NCBI GenBank assembly: GCA_026874595.1
Contig: CM049306.1
Location: forward strand, 39,804,019-39,868,018
Reading direction: 5' to 3'
DNA length: 64,000 nucleotides
DNA from: Sipunculus nudus
Taxonomy: Eukaryota; Annelida; Sipuncula; Golfingiida; Sipunculidae
Shown here: piece after piece, positions 12,623 through 23,653 of the stretch
Layout of the letters: the number at the start of each line of letters is the position of its first letter
How positions within the stretch are numbered: position 1 is the first letter of the stretch
Notes under the pieces: model-generated
Told to the model about the DNA's origin: nothing
What the model saw: the letters and a program-made list of their open reading frames with translations, nothing else
Database searches by the model: none
Translations under genes and position numbers: made by a program

Positions 12623-14455
12623 GATTCAATTAATCAATTCGAAATAACAAAGCAAATGAGGAATTCCATGAATCAGTCCGAAATAACTAAACAAATTAGG
12701 GATTCCATTAATAATTCCGGAATAACTAAGCAAATTGGGGATTCAATTAATCAGTCAAAAATAACTAAGCAAATTAGGGATTCCATTAATCAATCCGAAA
12801 TGACTAAGCAAATTAGGGATTCCCTCAATCATTGAAAAATAACTAAGCAAATTAGGGATTCCATTAATCAGTCCGAAATATCCAAACAAATTAGGGATTC
12901 CATTAATCAGCCCGGAATTACTAAGCAAATTAGGGATTCCATTAATCAGTCCGAAATAACTAAGCAAATTAGGGATTCCATTAATAATTCCGGAATAACT
13001 AAGCAAATTGGGGATTCAATTAATCAGTCAAAAATAACTAAGACAATAAGGGATTCCATTAATCAATCCGAAATAATTAAGCAAATTATGGATTCCATTA
13101 ATCAATCCGAAATAACTAAGCAAATTAGGGATTCTATTAATCAGTCCAAAGTATCTAAGCGAATTAGGGATTTCATTAAAGGGATTCCCTCAATCATTGA
13201 GAAATAACTAAGCAAATTAGGGATTCCATTAATCAGTCCAAAGTAACTAAGCAATTTAGGGATTCCATTAATCTTTCTGAAATATCTAAACAAATTAGGG
13301 ATTCCATAAATCAGCCCGGAATATCTAAGGAAATTAGTTATTCCATTTCTCAATCCGAAATGACTAAGCAAATTAGGGATTCCCTAAATCATTCAGAAAT
13401 AACTAACCAAATAAGGGATTCCATTAATCAGTCCTAAATATCTAAGCAAATTAGGAATCCATTATTCAGTCCGAAATAACTAAGCAAATTAGGGATTCTA
13501 TTAATCAGTCAAAAGTAGCTAAGCAAATTAGGGATTCCATTAATCAGTCCGAAATAAATAAGCAAATCAGGGATTCCATTAATCATTCTGAAATATCTAA
13601 ACAAATTTTGGATTCCATTAATCAGCTCGGAATAACTAAACAAAATAGGGATTCCATTAATCAATCCGAAATGACTAAGCAAATTAGGGATTCCCTCAAT
13701 CATTCAGAAATAACTAAGAAAATTAGGGATTCCATTAATCAGTCCGAAATATCCAAACAAATTATATGGATTCCATTAATCAGCCCGGAATTACCAAGCA
13801 AATTAGGGATTCCATTAATCAATCCGAAATGACTAAGCAAATTTGGGATTCCCTCAATCATTGAAAAATAACTAAGCAAATTAGGGATTCCATTAATCAA
13901 TCCGAAATAACTAAGCAAATTAGGGATTCTATTAATCAATCCAAAGTAACTAAGCGAATTAGGGATTCCATTAATGGGATTCCCTCAAACATTGAGAAAT
14001 AACTAAGCAAATTAGCGATTCCATTTATCAGTCCCAAATATCCAAACAAATTAGGGATTCCATTAATCAATCCGAAATGACTAAGCAAATTAGGGATTCT
14101 CTCAATCATTCAGATATAACTAAGCAAATTAGGGATTCCATTAATCAATCCGAAATATCTAAGCAAATTAGGGATTCTATTAATCAATCCAAAGTAACTA
14201 AGCGAATTAGGGATTCCATTAATGGGATTCCCTCAATCATTGAGAAATAACTAAGCAAATTAGCGTTTCCATTAATCAGTCCCAAATATCCAAACAAATT
14301 AGGGATTCCATTAATCAGTCCTTTATAACTAAGCAAATGAGGGATTCCATTAAATAGTTCGAAACAACCAAGCAAATTCGGGATTTCATTAATCAGTCCG
14401 AAATAACTAGACAAATGAGGGATTCCTTTAATCAGTTATAACTAAGCTGAAATGA

Positions 14456-15724
14456 CTGAAATATAGACAGGACTAATTAAGGTCGCCATGATCGCCGATG
14501 ACTTGCTGGTTTCTGAGCAATATCCATTTATTTTTTTTTTGCATATTAATTATATATATAATCTTCTTTAATTAATTACATCTGCTTTGCTATATATTTT
14601 ACTTTTTATAAGTAATGACGTTTGATTAAGCTGCATTTTTCAGGAAATTATTTTTCTCATAATGTACCAATGGCATGTTACTTGATTTGTAGTACCACTG
14701 CTAATTTCCTCATTATGTACCAATGGCATGTTACTTGATTTGTAGTACCACTGCTCATGTTACGACCGTTACGACTATTCTGCTTTTACATTTTACAACT
14801 CTCCATCTGTATACAGCTCCCATCTGTATACAGAATGTGCAGAACAGACAGAATAGCAAACTTGCATATAAGTAACTTAAGTTGTAATTATAGCAGCCAT
14901 AATTTTAAATTACTGAGATTAATTAGAGAAGGCATCGGTTTAAAAGCCAGCCATTTAAATTCCTTTTCTGTAGAAAATATGTGATTTCTGGCTTACTCTG
15001 TATTCATATAAATGACTTCTTAAGAAAAGGTTAAACAACCGCTCTGTGACGGATGTACGAGGTTGTTAGTAAACACAGAACATGCGTCATTGGTGACAAA
15101 CAGAAAAACATGTAAACTAAGGATATGTTGGCTACATACGGAGAAAGTTGAAAGGTAACTATATTTGCAAAAACGCCATTTGCAAAACTCGGGTTTTGTC
15201 TCACTTGCAACCAGATGTCGGTGTTGAATGTGTCTTGATTATTTTTGCGGGCCAAAATGTTATAAACACGAGGATATAAACAACAAGAAAAGCATGTGTT
15301 CGGTTGGATCAGCGTTTTCTGGCCTATTTTTTAAAGGTTTAAGATGTTATCTATAGTTAATAGACGTCAGATATCGGAATACGGAATAAGCCCTTTAAAC
15401 ACGCACAGTAACACAAGGTCAGGGTGTCAAATAGTCTACATTGCAGTCTTCGAATGTTATTATTACAGATAAACATAGTTGAAGGACTCTAGATATCTAG
15501 TTGCTTACTCTGATTGTAAAAATTAGCATGCTTTGTAGAGTCACCGAGTCTTGGCAACTTACCTTCTATAAACACGTTCAACATTCCCCCTCATCTTTAC
15601 AAGGAGACGTATAGTTAATATGATACAACTGTCGATTACTTTTCATTAGTAATTAAAATCAATTGTGGAAATATATAGCTGATCATTCTTTTGTCAGCAT
15701 CAAACTTTGCAGGATATAATTTGA
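14456..15724. other. Intergenic, with a small tandem duplication
   Basis: About 53 bp starting CTCATAATGTACCAATGGCA (14656) is repeated in tandem from 14709 with few changes. CATCTGTATACAG is also doubled near 14800-14835. No gene was recognised in the remainder. Confidence 0.6.
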
Positions 15725-16800
15725 TAGTCAAATCCAAAATATGATTAGGTTTTCAATACTCTGACATGGTTCGCCATCTATCCTTTTTCTAATTTTTACC
15801 CATTTTTTCAACTTTTTTAGACCTCCAAATGAAGCAGTCCGGACGATAACAGGGTACAAACCAAAACCGTTGGACCAAGAAAATTTTACTTGTACATCCA
15901 GGGAGGTCTTAAGCAAATCTCAACAGAAACATGAAATTAGGTCATAGTGACCTATATTCTGTGAGCTACTGGCCGAAAACATGACTTTGAGCACCCAGAG
16001 AGTCAGACGGACACAAATTGTATCCATTTGGCCTAGAATCTTCTAATTTGACATTCAGGGAGGTCCTTGGTAAACGTCTTTGGAAACATGAAATTAGGTC
16101 ATGGTAACCTTATTCTGTGAGCTATAGGGAAAAACATGATTTGAACACCCTGGAAGTCATATGTGCACAAACTGAATTCGTTAGTCCTAGAATCTTCTAA
16201 TGTAATATCCATGTCTTGGGCAATTTTTTGGAAACCTGAAATTAGGTCATTATGACCTATATTCTGCGCGCAGCTGGCCAAAGATATGCTTATGAGCTCC
16301 TACACAGTCAGGTATGGCACCAGACTTTACTGTTGGACTTAAAACCTTCTTATATGACACCCAGGGAGGTCCATGGCAGGTATCATTTGAATCCTAATAT
16401 TAGGTCACTGTGACCTAAATTATCTGAGCTATGAGCAGAAAAATCTAATTTTGAAGTTAGACAAGTCACAAATCTTAACTGTTGGCTCTAGATATGTCTT
16501 TCTTAATATAAAGGGAGGCCATTGTAATGTCTCCTTTGATATCCAAGGTCACTGTGACCTGTATTCTGTGAGCTGTGTGAAACAACATGATTTGAGTACC
16601 CTATAGGACAGATGGACACAGGTCATTGCAGTTTGACGTTGAAACTTAGCATTTGGGGAGTTCCTAGTAAAATCGTCTACCTCACCCATACCTATTCTAA
16701 GTACTATGGACACAGAAGAAACTTGGTTTTGAGCACTCTGGAAGTCATTCTAAACAAATTTCAAGGTTCCTTAACAACATTTTTCACTTGATCATAAGAA
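15725..16800. repeat. Diverged ~150-bp tandem repeat carrying AGGTCA-N3-TGACCT palindromes
   Basis: Monomers of about 144-158 bp share GAAATTAGGTCA, then TGACCTATATTCTGTGAGCT, a segment like AAACATGATTTGAGCACCC, then GTTGGCCTAGAATCTTCTAA and CAGGGAGGTC. The palindrome AGGTCANNNTGACCT is perfect at 15939-15953, 16244-16258, 16402-16416 and 16546-16560, and has one mismatch at 16096-16110. Homology between monomers is low enough to suggest an old array. No protein-coding potential is evident. Confidence 0.85.
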
Positions 16801-17317
16801 CAATAATTAATACATGCAACATCTGTATACATCTCAAATTCAGCTGGGTGTCATTACCCATGGGTCACCTGTCTTCTTCAGACCGAATAATAAAGAGGTG
16901 TTAAGATTACAGTTTTTGAGCCTGGGCCTTGTTCACCTTAATTATCACTCAAACCAAATATGCTTGTAACAAAAGTGGCCTTTTTCACATATTTTGTTTC
17001 ATAGTTGTCTTTCAGACATATGTGAGCCTTACGTAGTATTGAGAAAATGCCTTTTCTTTAAATTACGATATAATGGATTCAAGCAATCAGCCATGCTAAA
17101 TGGTTAACGAGGACTCTTGAGTATCGTCTGCTGTCAGAATCAATATCCGTCGATTCTTTACTGAATAATACCCGCCTAAGAAAGGGTGTGTTCAATAACA
17201 CATGTCCTTACGTGAGAGCAAATTTTTGACGTGAGATCGAAATGTTGAAGTGGGGGGGGGGGGGGGGGGGGCGGGCTAATCACAGCGGAATATAACAAGA
17301 GAGTTCAGTTTGGCGCT

Positions 17318-17390
<73 letters not shown>

Positions 17391-18749
17391 GTGGGTGTGT
17401 ATAGGTGGACAATGAATATCTTGTTGGTAATTAATTGAATTGAAAATGGTTCTCAAACTAAATATCATATTACAAATATTGCGAACCTTTAGTGTTTAAC
17501 ATTGATAAAATAGACGTTTATTATCGGATTCAGATGGCAGGTGAATCCGTGCAGGTGAGTACATTTATAGGTACCAGGAGAAGTGTCAAGAAGCTTGTTG
17601 CTTTAAAGCATCCGCCCGCGATGCGTCACTCCCGTGCTCTTGAATATATGAATGTTTCATGAGTGTGGAGTGGGTAGGCAATGGCACACCTTGTGCCACT
17701 TTAAAATACCAAAAACAGAAGCCGCATTAGACAACAAGAACTCGTTCATTATAAATATTTAAGGAGATAAATGTGATCATTACAAAAGCCTAACAAACAA
17801 TATCAATCAAGTCCTGTTTTTTAATGTGGCACGGCGTTTAGGCCGGGGAGTTTGGCTCTGCCTCGTCATCATGTAGGTCCATGGCCTTGTTTGCCGAGAG
17901 AATGTGAGCGAGACAATATAAAGGACTATATACAGACAAGAGTCCTCAACCAAGAATCAAAACACCTGCTCAAATTCTTCGGAATATGATAAAAGTGCAA
18001 CATCCCTCTCCCATAACATCTGCCCCCCTTTCTCAAATTTCTTAGTATCAAATGCATCAATAAAAAAACATTGAGAAAAATATGACGAAACAACAAAATG
18101 ATTGCCGAAATTCTCTTCAGATTAAAAAAAATTGTGTATTATTCCTTAAAAGACCTCCCCCCCCCCCCCCCGAAAAAAAACCATGTGTAGGTCTCAATGA
18201 ACGCTTCTCAACGCTTTACTTCAATTAAATTTTCATCCAAATGTTTATAATCACATGAATAATCTAAATAACAAACCATTTACCTGAAACAATGAGAACA
18301 AAAGCTTCTACATGCTCTCAGTATATACAAGATTTGTTCTAACCGGTATGACGTTGGTTAAACTTGCGCCTTAAAGGAACATAACCAGGATCAATATTGT
18401 GCCTTTTTTTTCAAAATATAAGTTCACAAGTTTCCGATCAAACCATTCCAGCACGCGGTCTCAGTACCTAACCGGAAGCTGTATAACGCAATGTTATGGT
18501 TATACATGTTAGTAAACACACTCCACGTGTCCGTTTACAATAATAAGGCCGTGTTACAAGAGTTCCGATTTTTCGCATGCGCTGCAGATTCCAAACAAAT
18601 GGTAGTCCAAACTAGTCCTTACATGGACCTTCATGTCCTCTGATACATCTCTGCTGGTGTTGTGGCCCATACAATGCACAGGGTTCTACGTGCTGTGTTT
18701 ATGTTGACTCCTGTGATCGCCCCGGTTCACTGTTTTTAACACTCGTGTA
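16801..18749. other. Intergenic with simple repeats
   Basis: Contains a poly-G run (about 17253-17271), an (AT)n microsatellite (17323-17384) and a poly-C run followed by poly-A (about 18153-18180). No gene recognised. Confidence 0.5.
17323..17384. repeat. (AT)n microsatellite
   Basis: About 62 bp of uninterrupted AT repeats followed by GCGCGTGTGGGTGTG. Confidence 0.95.
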
Positions 18750-18757
18750 CAGGGCTC

Positions 18758-20026
18758 TAGTCCTGCACGGACCCCAACCCGACTTTTTTTAGGATTTTTT
18801 TTTAGGATTTTGCGGGGTGGGGCGGGCAAAAAAAAAATACCTACGGGGCCGGTCGGGTGCGGGCCAAAAGCTGGGATATGCGGGGCGGGGCGGGTTACAT
18901 GATACTTTAGCGCGGGTTTCTGCGGGCCGAAAACATATGGATATAGCGAGGGGGTGATTACATTTACTTTAATGTAAAGTACTGCAGGTCTTTTTGTGTT
19001 CCTTTTATTTTTCCATTTTCTGAATTACTATATTGCACTTGTGAAATATAAATCTCCTGATGTTTTAGACAGATTCATCTTTGCAGGTACCACTGGTCAG
19101 AATATTGTACAAATGTAACTGGGAATAGTGTTGTATATTTAGACTTTTCAGTTCTGTAGGCTTATACTTGTGTCTATTAGATATCTCAGATATAACATAA
19201 CATGGCTGAGGTGTGCTAATCATGCATGACCCAAAGAGAACTGGCCAGTTTTGAGGACTGCATGGGCAAAGCAGAATGAGATTAAGAGCATGGCGCTCAT
19301 TTGATATCTACTCTTGTGTACACAACCATTTATTTGGAGCTGACTCACTCTGTCGTTCCACAGACTCCCCCTTTCAGCTAATTAGCTGATCATCGCTGAA
19401 CAGGATTGACCTCTTAAAAAGGTGTTAACTGTGGTAAGTACTGTCCTCCAGCTAGTGCAGCTAGTGACGAGTAGTGTAACTCTAGGCATAGAAACTTAAT
19501 AGAAATTGATAGCTTTATGCTTGACTTTTATTTTATGCTTCCGTAAAGCAGAAAATTGTTTTAACGTTAATTATATGTTGTTAGCTGAATATCTGAATAT
19601 GTTGAATTTATTTACTTTAAATATTTTAAGGGGACACAAAGGCAATATTTGATAAGTGTGTCCCAGTTACTGACATTTCCACTTATATGCCAGTAAATAA
19701 CTGTATTTTTGTAAGTGGTAATATTTAAAATAAAAATGAAATACCATGGAAAAACTGGAAACATCATACCATCGGCAAAACATGAAAACGCTATCTACTC
19801 ACAAAAGGTGGTCATTCATTTGAAAGATATATGAAAATAAAAAATATATTTTTAGTTGGCTACCTTTTTGGTTGTCTCTTATCATGTCTTATGTTTATTT
19901 TCGGGTTTAATGCGGATTGACTTTTGGTAAAAATGCGGGTGCGGGGCGGTGCGGTTGCGGGCCTAAGTTTTATGGTGCGGGGCGGGGGCGGGCTCTAAAT
20001 TCCGGTCCGCGCAGGGCTCCAGACTA
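18758..20026. mobile_element. Candidate hAT-like element with GC-rich ends
   Basis: The left end begins TAGTCCTGCACGGACC; the reverse complement of the right end is TAGTC, seven extra bases, then CTGCGCGGACC. The flanking 8-mers CAGGGCTC (18750-18757) and CAGGGGTA (20027-20034) agree at six positions, as expected for an aged 8-bp hAT target duplication. Just inside both ends are strings of GGGGCGGGG-type runs on the same strand (18810-18930 and 19935-19995). The middle is AT-rich with no transposase. Boundaries are tentative. Confidence 0.5.
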
Positions 20027-20034
20027 CAGGGGTA

Positions 20035-20869
20035 AGCCAATGGTTTCAGGGAAATATTTTGGCAGTTACTAATTTATTTCAAAGAGAAGACATTGTTTTT
20101 TCGTGTTAATTCAACATGCTTTATAGTTGATTGGACCTTTTATGTTAACATTTTATGAAAGTCTGGTTTAGACCTATTTTATCTGGAATTTCTTAAAAGA
20201 AACTCAAGAAATACTGTGCAAGAAATAACAGACAGGAAATATTGTGTGATTATTGCGTCATTTAAGTATGCTTGCACGTGCATGAGGGGTCGTGTGACGC
20301 TGGCCGCACATCCATTTTTCTTTTATCATACTTATAAATATATTACATTATTATCGATAATCTGTTTATTATATGAAATATTGAATGTTTTAAAGCTTGT
20401 ACGTAGTTATCATTTCACAATATGTTACTTTATTCTTTTAATTAAAACCCTTTTGGTTGCATCTGCATTCCAAAATAAACATTTTGTTTACTCTAGTGCA
20501 ATCGCATACAAAGATTCTCATAAGACTGCAACAAAATGAACGAATCAATGTATAAATTTCAAATACTGTTCAAAGTAACTGTTCATTGCGATCAGAACGC
20601 TGACAATTGTGTAATACATGGGTGATAACAGTAACAAGTTTGAAATATCTGTTCTCACATTTATGGATACCTGAAAAAATATCTCTAGTTTAAGTCGTAT
20701 ACTTGAATGACTAAAGCATGTTGTACTTGTGCTTGTCTTGCAACAGAATTGGAACATATTTGTATGATAAAAAAGGCTCTGTAGGGTATTATCTAAAAAA
20801 CTAGGTGACTTCAGCAAAGCTTCAGGGCACAAATGAACCATCTTGGAACTTTACTGAGATTTTGTTGCT
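20035..20869. other. Intergenic, no gene recognised
   Basis: AT-rich; the open frames around 20216-20841 overlap on both strands and show no domain. Confidence 0.45.
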
Positions 20870-21420
20870 TAACATGTGCCCTGAAGAAATTAAATACCTA
20901 TGTTGAGATCTTTTGGGGATATATGCTAAAACATAAAGAAGGCCATAAAATCCGTGAAAATTCAGATACTGTTGGTGGCGCCACGAGCCTAGAACAGCAG
21001 TTACAGCAGTTACAGTCAATAAAATGCTACTGGTACAATATATTACCATGCATCCTGTTTTTCCTGTGAAATTTGCTCATAAGATTTTTTTTCTAGTATG
21101 ACTGTGCGACCTCAAAAAGTAGGTGACGGTCAACGATATTCGAACTTGCATGGGATTTTGTACATCTGCCCTGAATGATTTAAGTTCCTATGTTTATTTT
21201 TTATGGATATCACGCCCACAAAAAATGACAAAACTCGATAAAAATTCATACAGATCAAGATATTTTTGATGACGCCATTAGGCAATTGCGGCCCTTACAA
21301 TTAACCGATAGTTTTTAGAGAAATCCCGCTCACATGCTAAAAGTTAACGGCCAGACACCGGACGGATGGAAGGCATGAAGATGACAATAGCACATGAGCC
21401 AATATGGGCCGAGGGCTTAA
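20870..21420. repeat. Decayed interspersed repeat ending in GGACGGATGGA-like tail
   Basis: Two diverged half-units can be seen. ACATGTGCCCTGAAGAAATT near 20875 is echoed by ACATCTGCCCTGAATGATTT near 21163; each is followed by CCTATGTT and a segment ending near TGTTGGTGGCGCCACGAG or GATGACGCCATTAGG. The segment ends in CCAGACACCGGACGGATGGA (about 21352) and a short hairpin-like CATGAGCCAATATGGGCCGA. The layout resembles the repeats at 26.2-27.7 kb and 29-30.4 kb. Confidence 0.5.
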
Positions 21421-21864
21421 AACCAGTAATGTCATACCTTTTCATGTATCTGCAAGATTGTCTGCTGTATACTTTGTGTCGAATGTATAAATGGCGTTAA
21501 AGTCTTAATGACATTTCTCGTATATTTTTTCCTATCTTGCCATGTTTAACTGAGTTGGTCTGTATGCTCTGTTTTCGAGCTTCTTAGAAACATATGTTAT
21601 AATGTAAATAAAAAAACTTCATCAAATAAAAATTCAGTGTCTACAAAAAAAAAAATAAAACACCCGTTTAAGTTGCTTCACAAAAGTGTTTACATACAAT
21701 AATTATGTTACATATCCAGACAGGTGTACAACTATATGAGGTACCAAATAAGTTGTGGGATGCATTATTGTTCAACCACCAGTACATCATTTGGAAAACT
21801 AAAAAGCTGCCTCTGTGAATTTCGCTTAAACATAATGTAATTGATTAAGTTCATTTTGCCGTTT

Positions 21865-22372
21865 GGCAAATCCATGCTGTTTTCTGGTTCTTCACGTTCA
21901 CGATGGCGTCTGCCTATTTCATTGCATTCTGTCTTCTGCTAGTTTCACAGGCTCACACTCTCGCTGGCTGTTAACACATCCATCTTCTGAGTTCAAACTG
22001 TCTTCTGCTACGTTCACACTGAGTTCACAACATCCTTTGCTATAGGTTCATATTGCCGTATGCTTAGGTAACACTATCCTTTGTTAGGTTCACTTGGTCG
22101 CCTACTGAGTTCACACTGATGGGTGCTAGGTTCACATGGTCGTTTACTGAGTTCATACTGCCGTCCACTAGGTTCACAAGGAGTTCACACTATCGTCTGC
22201 TTAGTTCACAATGTCGTCTACTGAGTTCACACTGTCTTCTGTTACCTTCACAATGAGTTCACAATGTCGCCTGCTCTGTTCACGCTGTTTTCTTCAAAGC
22301 TTACAGTGTCGTATGCCAGGTTCACTTTGTCGTCTGCTGAGTTCACAATGTCGTCTGTTGCTGGCCGGGCCG
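21865..22372. repeat. Degenerate ~20-bp minisatellite abutting the GPCR stop codon
   Basis: GTTCACACTGTCGTCTGCT-like units recur about 20 times, with variants such as GAGTTCACAATGTCGTCTG. The array continues through the GPCR stop (22343-22345), so the last codons of that gene are made of this unit. Confidence 0.85.
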
Positions 22373-23653
22373 CTGTTGTTCACTGCATTCATACATAGCT
22401 CCGGGATTGATTCTTCGGCGGGTCCAGCCAGGTATTCCACCGACGAATTTGAAAGTGCGGGGCATAATTTCTAAACACGCCTCCCTGAACTTTTTAATCC
22501 TACAACAATATATTGCTGGATTAATGGCGGAATTCATATAACCCAGCCAGAGTAACAAATTTCCAGGGATGGCTCTGTATCGCAAGTGACCTTGTAAATT
22601 CCACACCAAACTGCAGATCGCGTATGGTGCCCAGCACACGACATAAACCAGGTACAATATTAAAATGGTTTTAAAGGCACGTGTTTTGAAACTCATATCT
22701 ACGTTCATGCGAGGTAACCGGGCCAAGCCGACCAGACCCAGACGATTAGCTTGACTAACACTCAAGCTCTCTGGGTGGTTGTGGATCCGGCGAGCGTTCT
22801 TACGGACAGTGATAAGAATGCACACATATGCGTATCCCATCAGAACCATTGGAAGAAAGTGCACCACAGACGACCATAAAATAGCATACAGCCTGTCCTT
22901 GAGTTCAGGCTGGGAGTGCAGTATACACTGGGCCCACCCTGGTAAGGCCCTGTATAACGACCAGCCAATGGTTGGAGGAAGACTTATACCAGCCGATGTG
23001 CACCAGGAAAACACGAGCAGCCCTCGAGCCCGACGGGGGTTTAGCTTGTCCTTCCGACGTACGATTATAAGGTATCGGTCTAAGCTTATAGTTAATAAGG
23101 TATACACAGCCTCGCAGACCAAAACGGCCTGTAAGAACGCCGAAATGCGACACATGACATCACCAAGTGGCCAATGGCCCACTGCCAGAGTGGCTATCAT
23201 AAGCGGCATACACAGTATGGAAAGCAGGATATTGCTGAGCGCCATGTTGGCTAGAAGTAAATTTATAGCAGAACGCATTGCGGGTTTTTGGTAAACAATA
23301 ATACACACAACGCTGTTTCCTAGCATACCCACTACCATTATACCCGCTAGTATACATAAAAGGGTCAGACGTAGAGCTAGTGGAAGTGACTCCTTAAGTA
23401 AAACCGGAAATGCGGCCATTCCACCAGTAGGGGGCGTGCGTAGATCCCTCACTGTGCCGGTAACCATACCTGACCGAGGAATGACGTCATGTACTTGTGG
23501 GCTAATGTGTGTTTGGTTTATGATATTACCCATGGTCCTTTGCGTGGTTAGTCCCGCGTCGGCTGTCAAGCCCTCGTTCCAAAGAGTTTGTTCCCAGCTT
23601 ATAGAAACCTCGATCATTCCAACAACAACACTCTCAGAAACGGACATAGTCAT
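22343..23653 (-). CDS. GPR45/GPR63-like: Class A (rhodopsin-like) G-protein-coupled receptor, GPR45/GPR63 (PSP24) group
   Basis: A single-exon 436-residue seven-pass receptor of the plasma membrane. After a long N-terminus with one N-glycosylation site (N46), TM1 starts near 92 with GN at 112-113. C168 and C243 form the usual disulfide pair. LDRY is at 191-194 (DRY), CWAP at 340-343 (TM6) and NPAIY at 378-382 (TM7). The third loop with RIHNHPESLSVSQANRLGL, and the tail with RRRINPGAMYEC, match my memory of vertebrate GPR45/GPR63, orphan receptors with intronless coding regions and reported lysophospholipid/sphingolipid responses. The ligand here is unknown. The sodium-site Asp of TM2 is Asn (N141). 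The final QTTL and the stop come from a minisatellite. The start is the most upstream ATG of the frame. Confidence 0.93.
   Translation of the reverse strand: MTMSVSESVVVGMIEVSISWEQTLWNEGLTADAGLTTQRTMGNIINQTHISPQVHDVIPRSGMVTGTVRDLRTPPTGGMAAFPVLLKESLPLALRLTLLCILAGIMVVGMLGNSVVCIIVYQKPAMRSAINLLLANMALSNILLSILCMPLMIATLAVGHWPLGDVMCRISAFLQAVLVCEAVYTLLTISLDRYLIIVRRKDKLNPRRARGLLVFSWCTSAGISLPPTIGWSLYRALPGWAQCILHSQPELKDRLYAILWSSVVHFLPMVLMGYAYVCILITVRKNARRIHNHPESLSVSQANRLGLVGLARLPRMNVDMSFKTRAFKTILILYLVYVVCWAPYAICSLVWNLQGHLRYRAIPGNLLLWLGYMNSAINPAIYCCRIKKFREACLEIMPRTFKFVGGIPGWTRRRINPGAMYECSEQQRPGQQQTTL

Larger units (their letters stand above)
10705..14455. repeat. 39-bp minisatellite array, split by a transposon insertion
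   Basis: The unit is about 39 bp, built on GGGATTCCATTAATCAGTCC followed by GAAATAACTAAGCAAATTA. About 45 or more copies run from 12623 to about 14455. Three degenerate copies lie at about 10705-10836, on the other side of the element at 10837-12622. Because 39 is a multiple of 3, several frames stay open and give artificial 13-residue repeats (LLSYFGLINGIPN on the minus strand). Variant units (with CCCTCAATCATTGA, CAGCCCGGAATTAC or ATATCCAAACAAA) recur in the same order, showing higher-order repeats. Confidence 0.95.

Noticed and set aside
12755-14414. Several 60-83-residue ORFs with 13-residue repeats (LLSYFGLINGIPN)
   Set aside because: They come from the 39-bp minisatellite, whose length is a multiple of three; both strands are open and no start or domain context supports a protein.
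22779-23294. 171-residue plus-strand ORF
   Set aside because: Antisense shadow of the GPCR coding sequence.
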